This document shows, in pieces, positions 35,681-46,076 of a stretch of 64,000 bases of DNA. Source of the stretch: Lysobacterales bacterium (GTDB lineage: Bacteria > Pseudomonadota > Gammaproteobacteria > Xanthomonadales > Xanthomonadaceae). Numbering within the stretch: the first letter of the stretch is position 1; each line of letters begins with the position of its first letter. A program made the translations under genes and the position numbers. The stretch is from contig JADCRD010000001.1 of NCBI GenBank assembly GCA_014946745.1, positions 1,858,427 through 1,922,426 on the forward strand. Direction: 5' to 3'. Under the pieces are notes generated by a model. The model did no database searches, was not told the origin of the DNA, and was given only the letters and a program-made list of their open reading frames with translations.

Positions 35681-36041
35681 AGCCGTGTTGCCCTGGACTT
35701 CGACGCCCCCGCGCGCATGTCGCTCAACGGACTCCGGGTCTACAGCAGACACCCGGGATCGTCCGAAGGCGGGGCGAGAGACCTCTGCGGCCCGCAGCCG
35801 CTGTCAGACGCGCGCCGCAGTGGCGCGCCCTGACGAGGCCGAGCGCGCTGGCTCGCGAGAGGCCCGGAGGCTCGCGCACTGATGGGGCAACTCGCGCCCA
35901 GCGAAGCCCGCGCTACGACTCGTTTGTCCTGTTCACTTGCTCTTTGGCCCCGTTGCCACGATGGCCGTCGGCCATCAACGGCAGACCTGCAGCCCGAGCC
36001 GCCGTGAGCGCGTTGAAATCCTGGCAGCGACGCTCAGTGGC
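35681..36041. other. Intergenic region without recognisable gene
   Basis: 360 bp between the MITE-like element and the universal stress protein gene. Plus-strand open frames overlap the Usp gene antisense and show no family features. Nothing regulatory was recognised. Confidence 0.4.
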
Positions 36042-36464
36042 TCAGCGCACGATCAACAGCGGCACCTTGGTGAGTGAGAGCACGGCGCTGACCGTACTGC
36101 CGAGCAGCAGGCCGGTCAGCGCGCCGTGGCCGTGCGAGCCCATCACCACCAGGTCGAATGCCCCGGCGTTGGCGTGCTCGGCGATCTGCCGGCCAGGCGC
36201 ACCGACGCAGGTGACTTCGGTGGCCTGCAGCTGCGCGGCCGCAAGCATCTCTCGCGCTTTCGCCAGCGCTGCGTCGTGCTCCTGCTGGTAGTAGCTGTGC
36301 AGAATCTCGCCGCCCACCGCGCTCGCCGCGCGCGGCGGCGCCGACAGCGCAACGTGAATCAGGGTGATCGCGGCGGGCTTGCTGAGCCGCCCATTGAGTT
36401 CCAGCGCGTGTGCAAGCGCGGCCTCACCGAAGTGGCTGCCGTCGACGGCGACGAGAATTCGCAT
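36042..36464 (-). CDS. Universal stress protein, UspA family
   Basis: 140-residue single Usp domain. MRILVAVDGS opens with the nucleotide-contacting Asp, and VVMGSHGHGALTGLLLGSTV is the G-2x-G-9x-G(S/T) ATP-binding motif, so it belongs to the ATP-binding branch. Cytoplasmic stress protein of unspecific role. A GGAGACC stands close before ATG. Monocistronic: neighbours are a non-coding gap on the 3' side and 287 bp without genes on the 5' side. Confidence 0.92.
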   Translation of the reverse strand: MRILVAVDGSHFGEAALAHALELNGRLSKPAAITLIHVALSAPPRAASAVGGEILHSYYQQEHDAALAKAREMLAAAQLQATEVTCVGAPGRQIAEHANAGAFDLVVMGSHGHGALTGLLLGSTVSAVLSLTKVPLLIVR

Positions 36465-36751
36465 GGCTTTTGGTCTCCTTTGGACACAGGTTGTGAAGTC
36501 GCGAGCGTATCAGCCCGGCACGGCCCGAACTCGCACGCTCCGAAGCGCACATCGCCCCCGCGCAGCAGCACGCGGAAGCTCAGTTTCTGAACCCTCTCGG
36601 CCGGCAACGGCCAGCCACTGCAAGCCCCGAGGCCGCGCGGAAAAGCCCGAACCAGACCCACGAACGAGTGCGCCGCCACTGCGCCCTGTATCGCCGTCTT
36701 CCAGCCGATGCAGGATCACCGGATCGCGGCTCGCGTGCTTGCCCGGCCGGA

Positions 36752-38554
36752 TCACCCGCCGGGCACGTAGTACAAAGGCGAGTCCGGGCCCAGGGGCGCA
36801 CCGATCAGCACCCATGCCACCAGCATGGCGGTCCACACCAGACCGATCACGATCGAGTACGGGACCATCAGGGCGATCAGGGTTCCCAGCCCGGCGCTGG
36901 CGCGGTACTTCTGGAAGACCGCGAGGATGATCAGCAGGTAGGAGTTCAACGGAGTAACGATGTTGACCACGGAATCACCGATGCGGTAGGCCGCTGTGGT
37001 CAGCTCCGGGCTCATGCCCACGATCATGAACATCGGGATGAAGATCGGCGCCAGCACGCCGAACTTGCTGAGCATGCCGCTCATCGCGAAGTCGCCGAAG
37101 ACCACCACCAGCACGAAGGCGATCACCAGGCCCCAGATCGGCAGGTCGGCCTCGAACAGAAAGCTGCCGCCGGCGTAGGCGAGCATGCGATCAAGGCCGC
37201 TGTAATTCAGATACGCGCTGAACTGGGCCAGGAAGAACAGCATCACCAGCACCGGCACGATGCTTTTGACGCCGTGATTCAGTGCATCAGCCAGGTCCTG
37301 CTGACCCCGCAAGGCACCCGTGCTGAGGCCATACGCGATGCCCGCCATTAGGAACAGGATGACGATCGCGGGCACGATCACGTGCGACCAGCGCGGGCCC
37401 GGCGACTCGCGCAGACGCGGTGCGCCCTCGGCGGTAATCACCAGCGGCGAGTCCGTCAGAACGGTCGCGCCGCTCGCCGCCGCGCTGCCCTCCGGCTGCA
37501 CTGCGATGCTCGTTTCGGTCAGCGCGCGAGCATTCGGCAGGCTGGGTTGGCCGTAGCCGTACAGAGGCATGCCGGGCACCAGCACAGCGGTGGCCAGCAG
37601 GCCCAGCCCCAGGACCATGCTGGCGAGCGCCATCTTCAGACCACGCGATTCCAGCGGGGTGAGCGCCATCGAGCTGGCGGTGTCGTCCGGGGCGCTGCGC
37701 TTGTCGCCGGCGTGCTGTCGCTCAAGGCGCGGCTCAACGATGGCGTCGGTGACGAACCAGCCCGCCGCCATCACCGCGAACACCGAGACGACCTTGAAGA
37801 AGTAGTTGTGCAGCATCGACACCGAATAGTCGGGATCGATGACCCGCGCGGCGTCCTGGGCGAAGCCCGTCAGCACGGCGTCGCTTCCGTTCGGGAAGAA
37901 GCCCGCACCAAAGCCGCCGGCCACGCCGGCGAAGGCTGCAGCCATGCCGGCGACCGGATGTCGCCCGACCGCGAGGTAGAGCGCAGCGGCCAGCGGCGGA
38001 AGAATGATGTAGCCGGCGTCAGAGGCCACCGACGCGGTGGCGCCCAGCATCACCACGGCAGGCGTCAGCAGGCGCTTCGGCGTCAGCATCGCCATAGCGC
38101 GCATCAGCGCGGAGAAGAAGCCGAACTTCTCCGCAAGGCCAATGCCCAGCATGGCCACAAAGATCAGGGGCAGCGCCGGCATCAGCGCGAAGTTGCGCAG
38201 CGCCGAGGACAGCATCCAGTACACGCCATCGGCCGTGAGCAGCGAGCGCGGCTCAATGGGTGCACCGCTTGCAACGAGATCCAGCTCGGGACGACCGCTG
38301 GCATCCAGCACCGGCTGGCTCACGGTGCTTCCATCCGCTTGGACAATCTCCTGCATCTGCAGCACGGGTTTCACCGGCTGCACGCTCCACTGCAGCTGCG
38401 AACCCGCAAAGGACAGCAGGACGACCACCAGGGCAAGCAAGGCGAACAGCAGCGCCGGCTCCGGGAGCTTGTTGCCGAGCCATTCGATCCAATCGAGGAC
38501 TCCGCGGCGCGTGGCGGCGGCAGCGGGCGAAGCGTTGGGGGGCGTTGTGCTCAT
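36752..38554 (-). CDS. AbgT family transporter
   Basis: 600 residues, multi-spanning. WIEWLGNKLPEPALLFALLA, LGIGLAEKFGFFSALM, TASVASDAGYIILPPLAAAL and FPNGSDAVLTGFAQDAARVI are conserved AbgT segments; the last third (YSGLDRMLAYAGG, RIGDSVVNIVTPLNSYLLII) matches the second hairpin region. Family members import p-aminobenzoyl-glutamate or export sulfonamides using proton coupling. No folate-related or aminoacylase gene is adjacent, so the substrate is open. A proline/serine-rich N-tail precedes TM1. Longer than the ~510-residue AbgT because of a periplasmic insertion (~60-105). Confidence 0.88.
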   Translation of the reverse strand: MSTTPPNASPAAAATRRGVLDWIEWLGNKLPEPALLFALLALVVVLLSFAGSQLQWSVQPVKPVLQMQEIVQADGSTVSQPVLDASGRPELDLVASGAPIEPRSLLTADGVYWMLSSALRNFALMPALPLIFVAMLGIGLAEKFGFFSALMRAMAMLTPKRLLTPAVVMLGATASVASDAGYIILPPLAAALYLAVGRHPVAGMAAAFAGVAGGFGAGFFPNGSDAVLTGFAQDAARVIDPDYSVSMLHNYFFKVVSVFAVMAAGWFVTDAIVEPRLERQHAGDKRSAPDDTASSMALTPLESRGLKMALASMVLGLGLLATAVLVPGMPLYGYGQPSLPNARALTETSIAVQPEGSAAASGATVLTDSPLVITAEGAPRLRESPGPRWSHVIVPAIVILFLMAGIAYGLSTGALRGQQDLADALNHGVKSIVPVLVMLFFLAQFSAYLNYSGLDRMLAYAGGSFLFEADLPIWGLVIAFVLVVVFGDFAMSGMLSKFGVLAPIFIPMFMIVGMSPELTTAAYRIGDSVVNIVTPLNSYLLIILAVFQKYRASAGLGTLIALMVPYSIVIGLVWTAMLVAWVLIGAPLGPDSPLYYVPGG

Positions 38555-38600
38555 CGCGTGGAGAGTCCCAGGGAGCTAAGCGGTCAGCTGGGTGCAGACA

Positions 38601-38634
38601 CACGAAGGCCCGCGGCGAACCGCGGGCCTTCGTG
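38601..38634. terminator. Strong hairpin terminator, terC 3' side
   Basis: CACGAAGGCCCGCGG-CGAA-CCGCGGGCCTTCGTG, a perfect 15-bp stem located 12 bp past the terC stop. No long T-run; it probably works for terC and shields the AbgT promoter region. Confidence 0.7.
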
Positions 38635-38645
38635 CATCCGTCGAG

Positions 38646-39686
38646 TCAGGTCGGCGTGGCCTGATCCCGCGACTTCCAGAGCGAGTACACCACCCCGCCG
38701 AACAGCAGGCCGAAGGTCACGCCAAGGCTGATTTCAGCCGGCACCTTACCGCCGAACAGCCAGTCGCCGAGGAAGATCTTCGAGCCGATGAAGATCAGCA
38801 CAAAGGCCAGCGCGTACTTCAGGTAGTGGAAGCGATGCACCATCGCCGCCAGCGCGAAGTACAGGGCGCGCAGGCCGAGGATCGCGAAGATGTTCGAGGT
38901 GTAGACGATGAAGGGGTCGGGCGTGATCGCGAAGATCGCCGGCACCGAGTCGATCGCGAACACCACGTCGGCGATTTCGACCAGCACCAGACACAGGAAC
39001 AGCGGCGTGGCGAACCACAGCAGCTTGCCGCCCGGCCCGGCCTGCTTCACGAAGAAGCGCTCGCCGTGCAGCTCCTGGGTGAGGCGCATGCGCTTCTTGA
39101 GAAAGCCCAGGATGCGGTTGTTGGCGATATCGGGCTCATCGTCGATCGACATCAGCATCTTGACGCCGGTCGCGATCAGGATCACCGCGAACACGTAGAG
39201 GATCCACGAGAAGTTCATCACCAGGGCGGCGCCCAGGCCGATCATGATCGCGCGCAGCACGATGACGCCGAGGATGCCCCAGAACAGCACGCGGTGCTGG
39301 TAGATCCGCGGCACCGCGAAGTAGGTGAAGATCATCGAGATGACGAAGACGTTGTCCATCGCCAGCGCCTTCTCGACCAGATAGCCGGTCAGGTAGAGCT
39401 TGACCGCTTCCCAGGCTTTGGCCTCGTTCGTCGGCAGATTCGCGATCTGTGGGTCGATCGCTTTCTCGCTGCCGTATTCGTAGTAGATGAACCACACGGC
39501 CACGGCCCACAGCAGGCCCAGACCGATGTAAAGCGCCGACATCCACAGGCTTTCCTTGACGTCGATCTCATGCGCTTCCTTGTGCAGGACGCCGAGGTCG
39601 AAAACGAGGATGGCCAGGACAGCGCCGAGAAAGGCCAGCCATACCCAAACGGGCATGCCGAGCCAGAGGCCGGTCAACAGTTCCAT
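38646..39686 (-). CDS. TerC/Alx family integral membrane protein
   Basis: 346 residues and about nine membrane helices. EKALAMDNVFVISMIF and VEIADVVFAIDSVPAIFAIT carry the conserved acidic residues (E-x-x-x-x-D-N, E-x-x-D..D) of TerC proteins, thought to bind or move manganese or other divalent metals; Alx-type members respond to alkaline pH and export Mn, often for metalation of secreted proteins. The 231-bp leader to ohrR contains a nested stem (GATGC...GCATC enclosing GCCTC-TCGC-GAGGC), but the conserved yybP-ykoY riboswitch core was not recognised. Confidence 0.9.
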   Translation of the reverse strand: MELLTGLWLGMPVWVWLAFLGAVLAILVFDLGVLHKEAHEIDVKESLWMSALYIGLGLLWAVAVWFIYYEYGSEKAIDPQIANLPTNEAKAWEAVKLYLTGYLVEKALAMDNVFVISMIFTYFAVPRIYQHRVLFWGILGVIVLRAIMIGLGAALVMNFSWILYVFAVILIATGVKMLMSIDDEPDIANNRILGFLKKRMRLTQELHGERFFVKQAGPGGKLLWFATPLFLCLVLVEIADVVFAIDSVPAIFAITPDPFIVYTSNIFAILGLRALYFALAAMVHRFHYLKYALAFVLIFIGSKIFLGDWLFGGKVPAEISLGVTFGLLFGGVVYSLWKSRDQATPT

Positions 39687-39917
39687 GAGTCACTCCGAAG
39701 GCAATCGCAAGTTCGATGCCCGGCCTCGCGAGAGGCTTGGAGGATCCAGACGGCGGGCCTGAGCATCGGTAAACGACTCCGACATCGCCATGCATTGCAC
39801 ATGACCAGAGGGGCCCGCAGTCGCCGGCGAAGTGTCGTGATGCGAAAGTGAATCGGAAGTGAAGCAAGAGGTTCGACGGCCCGCGATCGTTGCGAGCAGC
39901 CGCGTGGACGACAGGCT

Positions 39918-40397
39918 TCAGAGCGTCGCGAGCGAAGCCAGCAGGTTCCGGACCTCGTCGCGCAGCTGCAGCAGCGCAGCGGGCTCCAGGCGCGTGGCGC
40001 AGCCCATCCGCTCTGGCAAGCCCACAGCACGCATGCGCAAGCCGCGCCCTTCGGCGGTGGGCTCGACGTACACGCGACGCTCGTCCTCGCTGCAGCGCTG
40101 TCGCTGCACCAGGCCGGCAGCTTCAAGGCGTTTCAACAGCGGCGTCAGCGTGCCGGAGTCGAGATGCAGGGCCTCGCCCAGTTCGCTGACGCTGCGCCGG
40201 CCGTACTGCCACAGCACCAGCATCACCAGATACTGCGGATAGGTCAGGCCGAGCGGCTCCAGCAGCGGGCGGTACAGGCGCTGGATGCGATTGCTGGCCG
40301 CATACAGCGCGAAGCACAGCTGCTGGTCGAGATGCAGCGGATCGGGCGTGCCCGCCGCACAGGTCTGGGCTGGACGCTTGGACTTGGCGGCGGGCAT
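39918..40397 (-). CDS. ohrR: OhrR, MarR-family organic-peroxide-sensing repressor
   Basis: 159 residues. [20 protein letters not shown] contains the peroxidatic cysteine C28 at the position conserved in OhrR. The winged helix follows: [30 protein letters not shown] (recognition helix) and [12 protein letters not shown] (wing). Oxidation of C28 by organic hydroperoxides releases DNA. Ten bases separate its ATG from the stop of the upstream old-yellow-enzyme gene, so both are probably one transcript. ohr and an OhrR-type operator stand just upstream, which supports the identification. Confidence 0.9.
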   Translation of the reverse strand: MPAAKSKRPAQTCAAGTPDPLHLDQQLCFALYAASNRIQRLYRPLLEPLGLTYPQYLVMLVLWQYGRRSVSELGEALHLDSGTLTPLLKRLEAAGLVQRQRCSEDERRVYVEPTAEGRGLRMRAVGLPERMGCATRLEPAALLQLRDEVRNLLASLATL

Positions 40398-40407
40398 GGC
40401 GCTCGGA

Positions 40408-41508
40408 TCAGTCGGGCAGGAAGGGGTAGTCGGTATAGCCTTGGGCTCCACCGCCGTACAGGGTGGCGCCATCCAGCGCGTTCAGCTCGCGACCCTCGCG
40501 CAGGCGCCGCACCAGATCCGGGTTGCTGATGAAGGGGCGGCCAAAGCAGAACAGGTCGGCGGCACCGCTGGCGAGACGTGCGTCGGCCAGCGCCAAGTCA
40601 TAGCCGTTGTTGACCATCCACGGCCCCTTGAACTTCGCGCGCAGGGCCGCGAAGTCGAACCGCGGGTCGATCTCGCGATCGCCGCCGGTGGCGCCTTCGA
40701 TCACATGCACATAGGCGAGCGCATGCGCGCCGATGCGCTCGATCGCGCGCTCGAACAGCGCCTGCGGCTGAGGGTCGCTGACGTCGTTGAAGGGCGACAC
40801 CGGCGAGAAACGCACGCCGACGCGCTCGGCACCGATGGCGGCGACCACGGCGTCCATCACCTCGGCAAGAAAGCGCGTGCGGTTCTCGATGCTGCCGCCG
40901 TAGGCGTCCTCGCGCCGGTTGCTGGACTTGCGCAGGAACTGGTCGATCAGATAGCCGTTGGCGGCGTGCACTTCGACGCCGTCGAAGCCGGCGGCGATGG
41001 CGTTGCGCGCAGCCTGGGCGTAGTCGGCGACGGTGGCCTCGATGTCTTCCAGGCTCATCGCGCGCGGCGTCGATACATCCAGAAAACCTTCAGTGGTGAA
41101 GGTCTTGCTCTTCGCAGCGAGCGCGGACGGCGCGACTGGCGCCGCGCCGTTCGGCAGCAGCGAGCTGTGCGAGATGCGGCCCACGTGCCAGAGCTGGATG
41201 AAGATGCGTCCACCCTCCGCGTGCACCGCGTCGCTGACGCGCTTCCAGCCGGCGATCTGTTCGGGCGAATAGATGCCCGGCGTATCCAGATAGCCCTGCC
41301 CCATCGGCGAGATCTGGCTGGCCTCGGTGATGATCAGGCCGGCGCTGGCGCGCTGGCGGTAGTACTCGACGGTGAGCTCGGTGGGCGTGCGGCCGGCGCC
41401 CGCGCGATTGCGGGTCAGCGGGGCCATGACGAAGCGGTTGGCAAGCTCAATGGCGCCGAGCTTGAAGGGGGCGAACAGGGGGAGGTGGGGGAGCTCATTC
41501 GGTTCCAT
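40408..41508 (-). CDS. Old yellow enzyme family alkene reductase (NemA/XenA-type)
   Basis: 366-residue FMN-dependent TIM-barrel oxidoreductase. Motifs: NRFVMAPLTRNRAG (N-terminal), IQLWHVGRISH, VEVHAANGYLIDQFL (His/Asn substrate-binding pair), YGGSIENRTRF and FGRPFISNPDL. It reduces activated C=C bonds, nitro compounds or quinones with NAD(P)H. Placed between ohr and ohrR in the same direction, it is probably induced by organic peroxides or electrophiles. ATG at 41508 matches family N-termini; an in-frame TTG six codons upstream is less likely. Confidence 0.9.
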   Translation of the reverse strand: MEPNELPHLPLFAPFKLGAIELANRFVMAPLTRNRAGAGRTPTELTVEYYRQRASAGLIITEASQISPMGQGYLDTPGIYSPEQIAGWKRVSDAVHAEGGRIFIQLWHVGRISHSSLLPNGAAPVAPSALAAKSKTFTTEGFLDVSTPRAMSLEDIEATVADYAQAARNAIAAGFDGVEVHAANGYLIDQFLRKSSNRREDAYGGSIENRTRFLAEVMDAVVAAIGAERVGVRFSPVSPFNDVSDPQPQALFERAIERIGAHALAYVHVIEGATGGDREIDPRFDFAALRAKFKGPWMVNNGYDLALADARLASGAADLFCFGRPFISNPDLVRRLREGRELNALDGATLYGGGAQGYTDYPFLPD

Positions 41509-41608
41509 CGGGTCCAGGGGCGGCAAAGCATGAAGCGCCGCGGGTGAGCGAGACGTCCGCTCGCTTGGCCGAGGGCAGACGCTGCCCTCGGCCGGGTGCA
41601 GCGGTGTC

Positions 41609-42025
41609 TCAGGCCGCGCTGCCGCGCACGGTCACCGGGATGTTGCCGCGGGTGGCCTTGGAGTAGGGGCAGACCTCGTGCGCACCGTCGGCCAGTGCCT
41701 GCGCGGTCGCGGCATCGACACCGCCGACATGGGCGTGCAGACGCACGGCCAGACCAAAGCTGGTTTCGTCCTTGCCGATATCGACTTCGGCCTCAATTTT
41801 TGCGCTGCTGATCGCGATACCGCGGGTGCGCGCGACCAGGCGCAGGGCGCCCTCGAAACAGGCCGCGTAGCCGGCGGCGAAGAGCTGCTCGGGGTTGGTG
41901 GCGCCGCCTTTGCCGCCGAGGCCGGTCGGCAGCTGCAGCTGCTGGTCGATGAAGCCGTCGTCCGAGGTGACGCGGCCTTCGCGGCCGCCGACAGCGGTGG
42001 CGCGTGCGGTGTACATCGGGGTCAT
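41609..42025 (-). CDS. ohr: Organic hydroperoxide resistance protein Ohr (OsmC family)
   Basis: 138 residues. Both catalytic cysteines are present: C56 in AGYAACFEGAL (peroxidatic) and C119 in HEVCPYSKATRGN (resolving); GGKGGATNPEQLFAAGY is the family N-terminal core. Ohr reduces organic hydroperoxides using lipoylated proteins as electron donors. Fittingly, dihydrolipoamide dehydrogenase is in the window, though not linked in an operon. Start fixed by AGGAGAG eight bases before ATG. It is the first gene of an ohr-OYE-ohrR group. Confidence 0.93.
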   Translation of the reverse strand: MTPMYTARATAVGGREGRVTSDDGFIDQQLQLPTGLGGKGGATNPEQLFAAGYAACFEGALRLVARTRGIAISSAKIEAEVDIGKDETSFGLAVRLHAHVGGVDAATAQALADGAHEVCPYSKATRGNIPVTVRGSAA

Positions 42026-42055
42026 GCGGACTCTCCTGCGTTGGTGGGAGGCCGC

Positions 42056-42097
42056 ACAATAGATTGCACACAATTCAATTTCAAGCTTTCAATTGTG
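42056..42097 (-). promoter_or_regulatory. ohr promoter with OhrR-type operator
   Basis: On the minus strand TTGAAA and TATTGT with exactly 17 bp between them form a good sigma-70 promoter (-35 at 42079-42084, -10 at 42056-42061). The inverted repeat CACAATT...AATTGTG (42069-42097) and the internal AATTGAATTGTG overlap the -35, matching the AT-rich CAATT palindromes bound by OhrR. Confidence 0.7.
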
Positions 42098-42123
42098 CGC
42101 CCCGGGTGAAGGCGAACCGCCAC

Positions 42124-42996
42124 TCACGTCTGCAGCCAGCGGCCGCCGCTGACGCGATCGCGCGCCTCAAGGTCCTGCCAGGTGCCCACCTCGCTGAAGC
42201 CCGCCAACTGCAGCAGCTGGCGAGAGCCCTCGCCCTGCGCATGGCCATGCTCGAACAGCAGCCAGCCGCCGGGCTGAAGGTGCGCGCTGGCGGCGGACAC
42301 GATGGCGCGGATGTCGTCGAAGCCGTCCGCGCCCGAAGCCAGCGCGCTGCGCGGTTCAAAACGCAGGTCGCCGGCGCCGAGGTGCGGATCCGCGTCCTCG
42401 ATATAGGGCGGATTGCTCAGCACCAGGTCAAAGCGCTGCGCAGCCCACGGCGTCCACCAGCTGCCGAGCTGGAATCGCAGGCGTGCAAGGCCGAGCGACT
42501 CGGCGTTCGCTCGCGCCACCGCCAGCGCCGCCGCGCTGGCATCGCTGGCGCAGACCTCAAGCTCGGGCCGCGCATGCGCCAGCGCCAGCGCAATCGCTCC
42601 GCTGCCGGTGCCCAGATCCAGCACGCGCAGGCCGGCGCGACGCGGCAGATGCTGCAGGGCGAGTTCCACCAGCAGCTCGGTCTCCGGCCGCGGGATCAGC
42701 GTCGCCGGGCTCACCTTGAGGCGCAGGCCGAAGAACTCGCGCTCGCCCAACAGATAGGCCACCGGTTGACCCTCTACGCGCTGCTGCACCAGCGCACGGA
42801 AGCGCTGCGCCTCGCCTTCGGCCACCGCCTCGTCGGCGTGCGCGAACAGCCAGGCGCGCGTCACGCCCAGCGCGTACATGAGCAGCAGCTCGGCCTCGCG
42901 CGCGGCGTCCTCACCCTGCAGGCGCAGACGCGCCTCCCGAAGCAGAGTACGCACTTCAACTGCGCCTTGAGGCGCACTGGAATCCTCGATGTTCAT
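42124..42996 (-). CDS. prmC: Peptide chain release factor N5-glutamine methyltransferase
   Basis: 290 residues. An N-terminal helical domain (AARLLREAR-like, EAELLLMYALGV) recognises the release factor. The SAM domain has LDLGTGSGAIALALA (motif I) and SNPPYIED (N195-P-P-Y), the glutamine-methylating signature. It methylates the GGQ glutamine of RF1/RF2, improving translation termination. Usually next to prfA, but no prfA is visible here. It ends about 27 bp after the ohr operator, and its start is divergent from the membrane protein gene at 43033. Confidence 0.93.
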   Translation of the reverse strand: MNIEDSSAPQGAVEVRTLLREARLRLQGEDAAREAELLLMYALGVTRAWLFAHADEAVAEGEAQRFRALVQQRVEGQPVAYLLGEREFFGLRLKVSPATLIPRPETELLVELALQHLPRRAGLRVLDLGTGSGAIALALAHARPELEVCASDASAAALAVARANAESLGLARLRFQLGSWWTPWAAQRFDLVLSNPPYIEDADPHLGAGDLRFEPRSALASGADGFDDIRAIVSAASAHLQPGGWLLFEHGHAQGEGSRQLLQLAGFSEVGTWQDLEARDRVSGGRWLQT

Positions 42997-43032
42997 GCCC
43001 GCAGTGTCGCAGAGCTGCGGCATCATCCGCGC

Positions 43033-43866
43033 ATGACCGCGCCCCGCATCGACACCCTGTCGCGCCTGCTCGACCGCAGCTTCAGCCTGTGGTGGCAGAC
43101 CCTGCCCTGGACGGCCCCGCTGGCGCTCGTTGGCGCCCTGCCCTCGCTGCGCCGCCTGATCACCTTGCCCACCCTGGCCGAACTGCAGGCGAACCCGGAG
43201 GCGGTAAGCCTCGCCGTCATCGATCCTCTGCTGCAGCCGCAGACCTGGCTGTGGTTGGGCTTCAGCGCGTTGATCACTCTATGGCTGGCGGGTACGCAGT
43301 GCCTGCTGCTCGATCGACGCCTGCACGAACAGCCGCCTGGATTCGCGGAGGCGCTGCTGCGGTCCACGCTCCGGCTGCCTGTGCTGCTGCTGTCGACGAC
43401 GCTGTACCTGCTGCTGTGCGGCCTGCCGCTGCTGCCGCTGCTGGGCTTCAATGCCTGGCTGGGCCTGCAGGGCTTGGACCTGCTGCCGATGCTGGCGCTG
43501 AGCATGGCAGGCAGCGCGCTGGTGGTGCTGCCGATCAGCTGGGTGGCCGTGCGGCTGGTCTTTCTGCCCTATGCCGCGGCGATTGACGGAATGGCCCCAC
43601 TGCGCGGCCTGCAGCGCAGCCGCGAGATCGCCGCCGGCCAGTGGTGGCGGCTGCTGGTGTTCCTGTCGATCCCGCTGACGATCTACAGCGTCGCCGCAGC
43701 CGCCGCGATGGCGCTGCCACTCACGCTGGCGACCGTGCTGGGCGCAGACGCGGCATCCTTGCTCGGCCAGCTCGCAAGCCTGCTGATCGCGGCGCTGGGC
43801 GGCCCGATGCTGCATGCCTGCCTGGTCTGCGCCTACCGCGAGACATCCCTGCCGCAGCGCGGCTGA
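43033..43866 (+). CDS. Hypothetical six-helix membrane protein
   Basis: 277 residues, hydrophobic. Helices by eye: ~27-45, 73-92, 112-128, 138-160, 166-185 and 205-230, with a final one near 245-265. The loop DGMAPLRGLQRSREIAAGQWW between the fifth and sixth helices resembles membrane domains of putative transport or lipid-handling proteins annotated only as hypothetical. Divergent from prmC (36 bp gap) and convergent with the Pycsar-like gene (10 bp gap). No function proposed. Confidence 0.7.
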   Translation: MTAPRIDTLSRLLDRSFSLWWQTLPWTAPLALVGALPSLRRLITLPTLAELQANPEAVSLAVIDPLLQPQTWLWLGFSALITLWLAGTQCLLLDRRLHEQPPGFAEALLRSTLRLPVLLLSTTLYLLLCGLPLLPLLGFNAWLGLQGLDLLPMLALSMAGSALVVLPISWVAVRLVFLPYAAAIDGMAPLRGLQRSREIAAGQWWRLLVFLSIPLTIYSVAAAAAMALPLTLATVLGADAASLLGQLASLLIAALGGPMLHACLVCAYRETSLPQRG

Positions 43867-43875
43867 TGCGCGCCC

Positions 43876-44466
43876 TCAGGGGCGCAGCAGCTGCACGCCC
43901 TGAATCAGGCTCGACAGCACGAAGCCACTCAGAAAGAACAGGTAGGACAGACGCAGGTAGCGGTACTTGAAGCGCGACAGGTAGAAGCCCAGCCCGTACA
44001 GGTCGCGCGCCATGGTCCGGTAGATGTTGCCCTGGCCCTGCATGTGGTTGGCGATCTCGCGCTCGAAGCGCTCGCGCGAAAGCTCGGCGAAGTGGCCGAA
44101 GAACAGCAGGTTGAAGCCCGGCGGCAGCGGCGCTTCGGGGTCCTTCAGGCGGATCGGCCGGTACTTGGGCAGCACCGCCAGCACCGCGAGGAACAGCGCG
44201 AACAGGGTGAAGCCGGCCAGCACGGCCATGGCCACGCGCAGCTCCGGGTCGTTGAGCCGCGACACGCTCAGCGTCAGCACGATCGAGGACACCGTCAGCA
44301 GGATGTTGGCCTTCATGTCGGCCATGGTCGACAGCTGCACGTGGTGCTGCTGCGCGGTGCGCAGGATCACATCGGCCGTATTGCGTTCGGCCACCGACTG
44401 GAAGCCATCCAGCGCGCCGCGCTCGCTGCCGCAAGCCGGGTCATCGGTACTCATCTCAGTGCTCAT
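43876..44466 (-). CDS. Pycsar-effector-like membrane protein (PycTM/DUF5706 type)
   Basis: 196 residues. HHVQLSTMADMKANILLTVS at ~41-60 is the signature of the transmembrane effector family of Pycsar anti-phage systems (conserved L-x-x-x-A-D-x-K-A-N), followed by hydrophobic helices at ~54-70 and 77-99 and a third near 172-192. In Pycsar, cyclic CMP or UMP made by a cyclase opens such effectors and kills the infected cell. No uridylate/cytidylate cyclase is adjacent: neighbours are a membrane protein and tldD. It could be an orphan, be controlled by a cyclase elsewhere, or be a relative with another role. Confidence 0.72.
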   Translation of the reverse strand: MSTEMSTDDPACGSERGALDGFQSVAERNTADVILRTAQQHHVQLSTMADMKANILLTVSSIVLTLSVSRLNDPELRVAMAVLAGFTLFALFLAVLAVLPKYRPIRLKDPEAPLPPGFNLLFFGHFAELSRERFEREIANHMQGQGNIYRTMARDLYGLGFYLSRFKYRYLRLSYLFFLSGFVLSSLIQGVQLLRP

Positions 44467-44545
44467 GCGGGGTCGGCGCCGGGCGCGTGGCGAGGGGGAC
44501 TCGCCACTGTACGCAATGCGCCGCCGGCACGTATCGCGATGGGCT

Positions 44546-45991
<1,446 letters not shown>

Positions 45992-46076
45992 CGCGGCAGG
46001 ATGGCGGCGCGCGCGTGAACGCGCAAGCAGTGCGGCTGCGCCCGTTTCGCACACGCGCGTGAAGTGCGGCCCCGGA

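Noticed and set aside
35599..36291. 230-codon plus-strand open frame
   Set aside because: It starts in the MITE-like element and runs antisense into the universal stress protein gene; no domain.
39687..39860. yybP-ykoY manganese riboswitch
   Set aside because: A stem is present but the conserved GGGGAGUA-like core was not found, so only a structured leader is noted.
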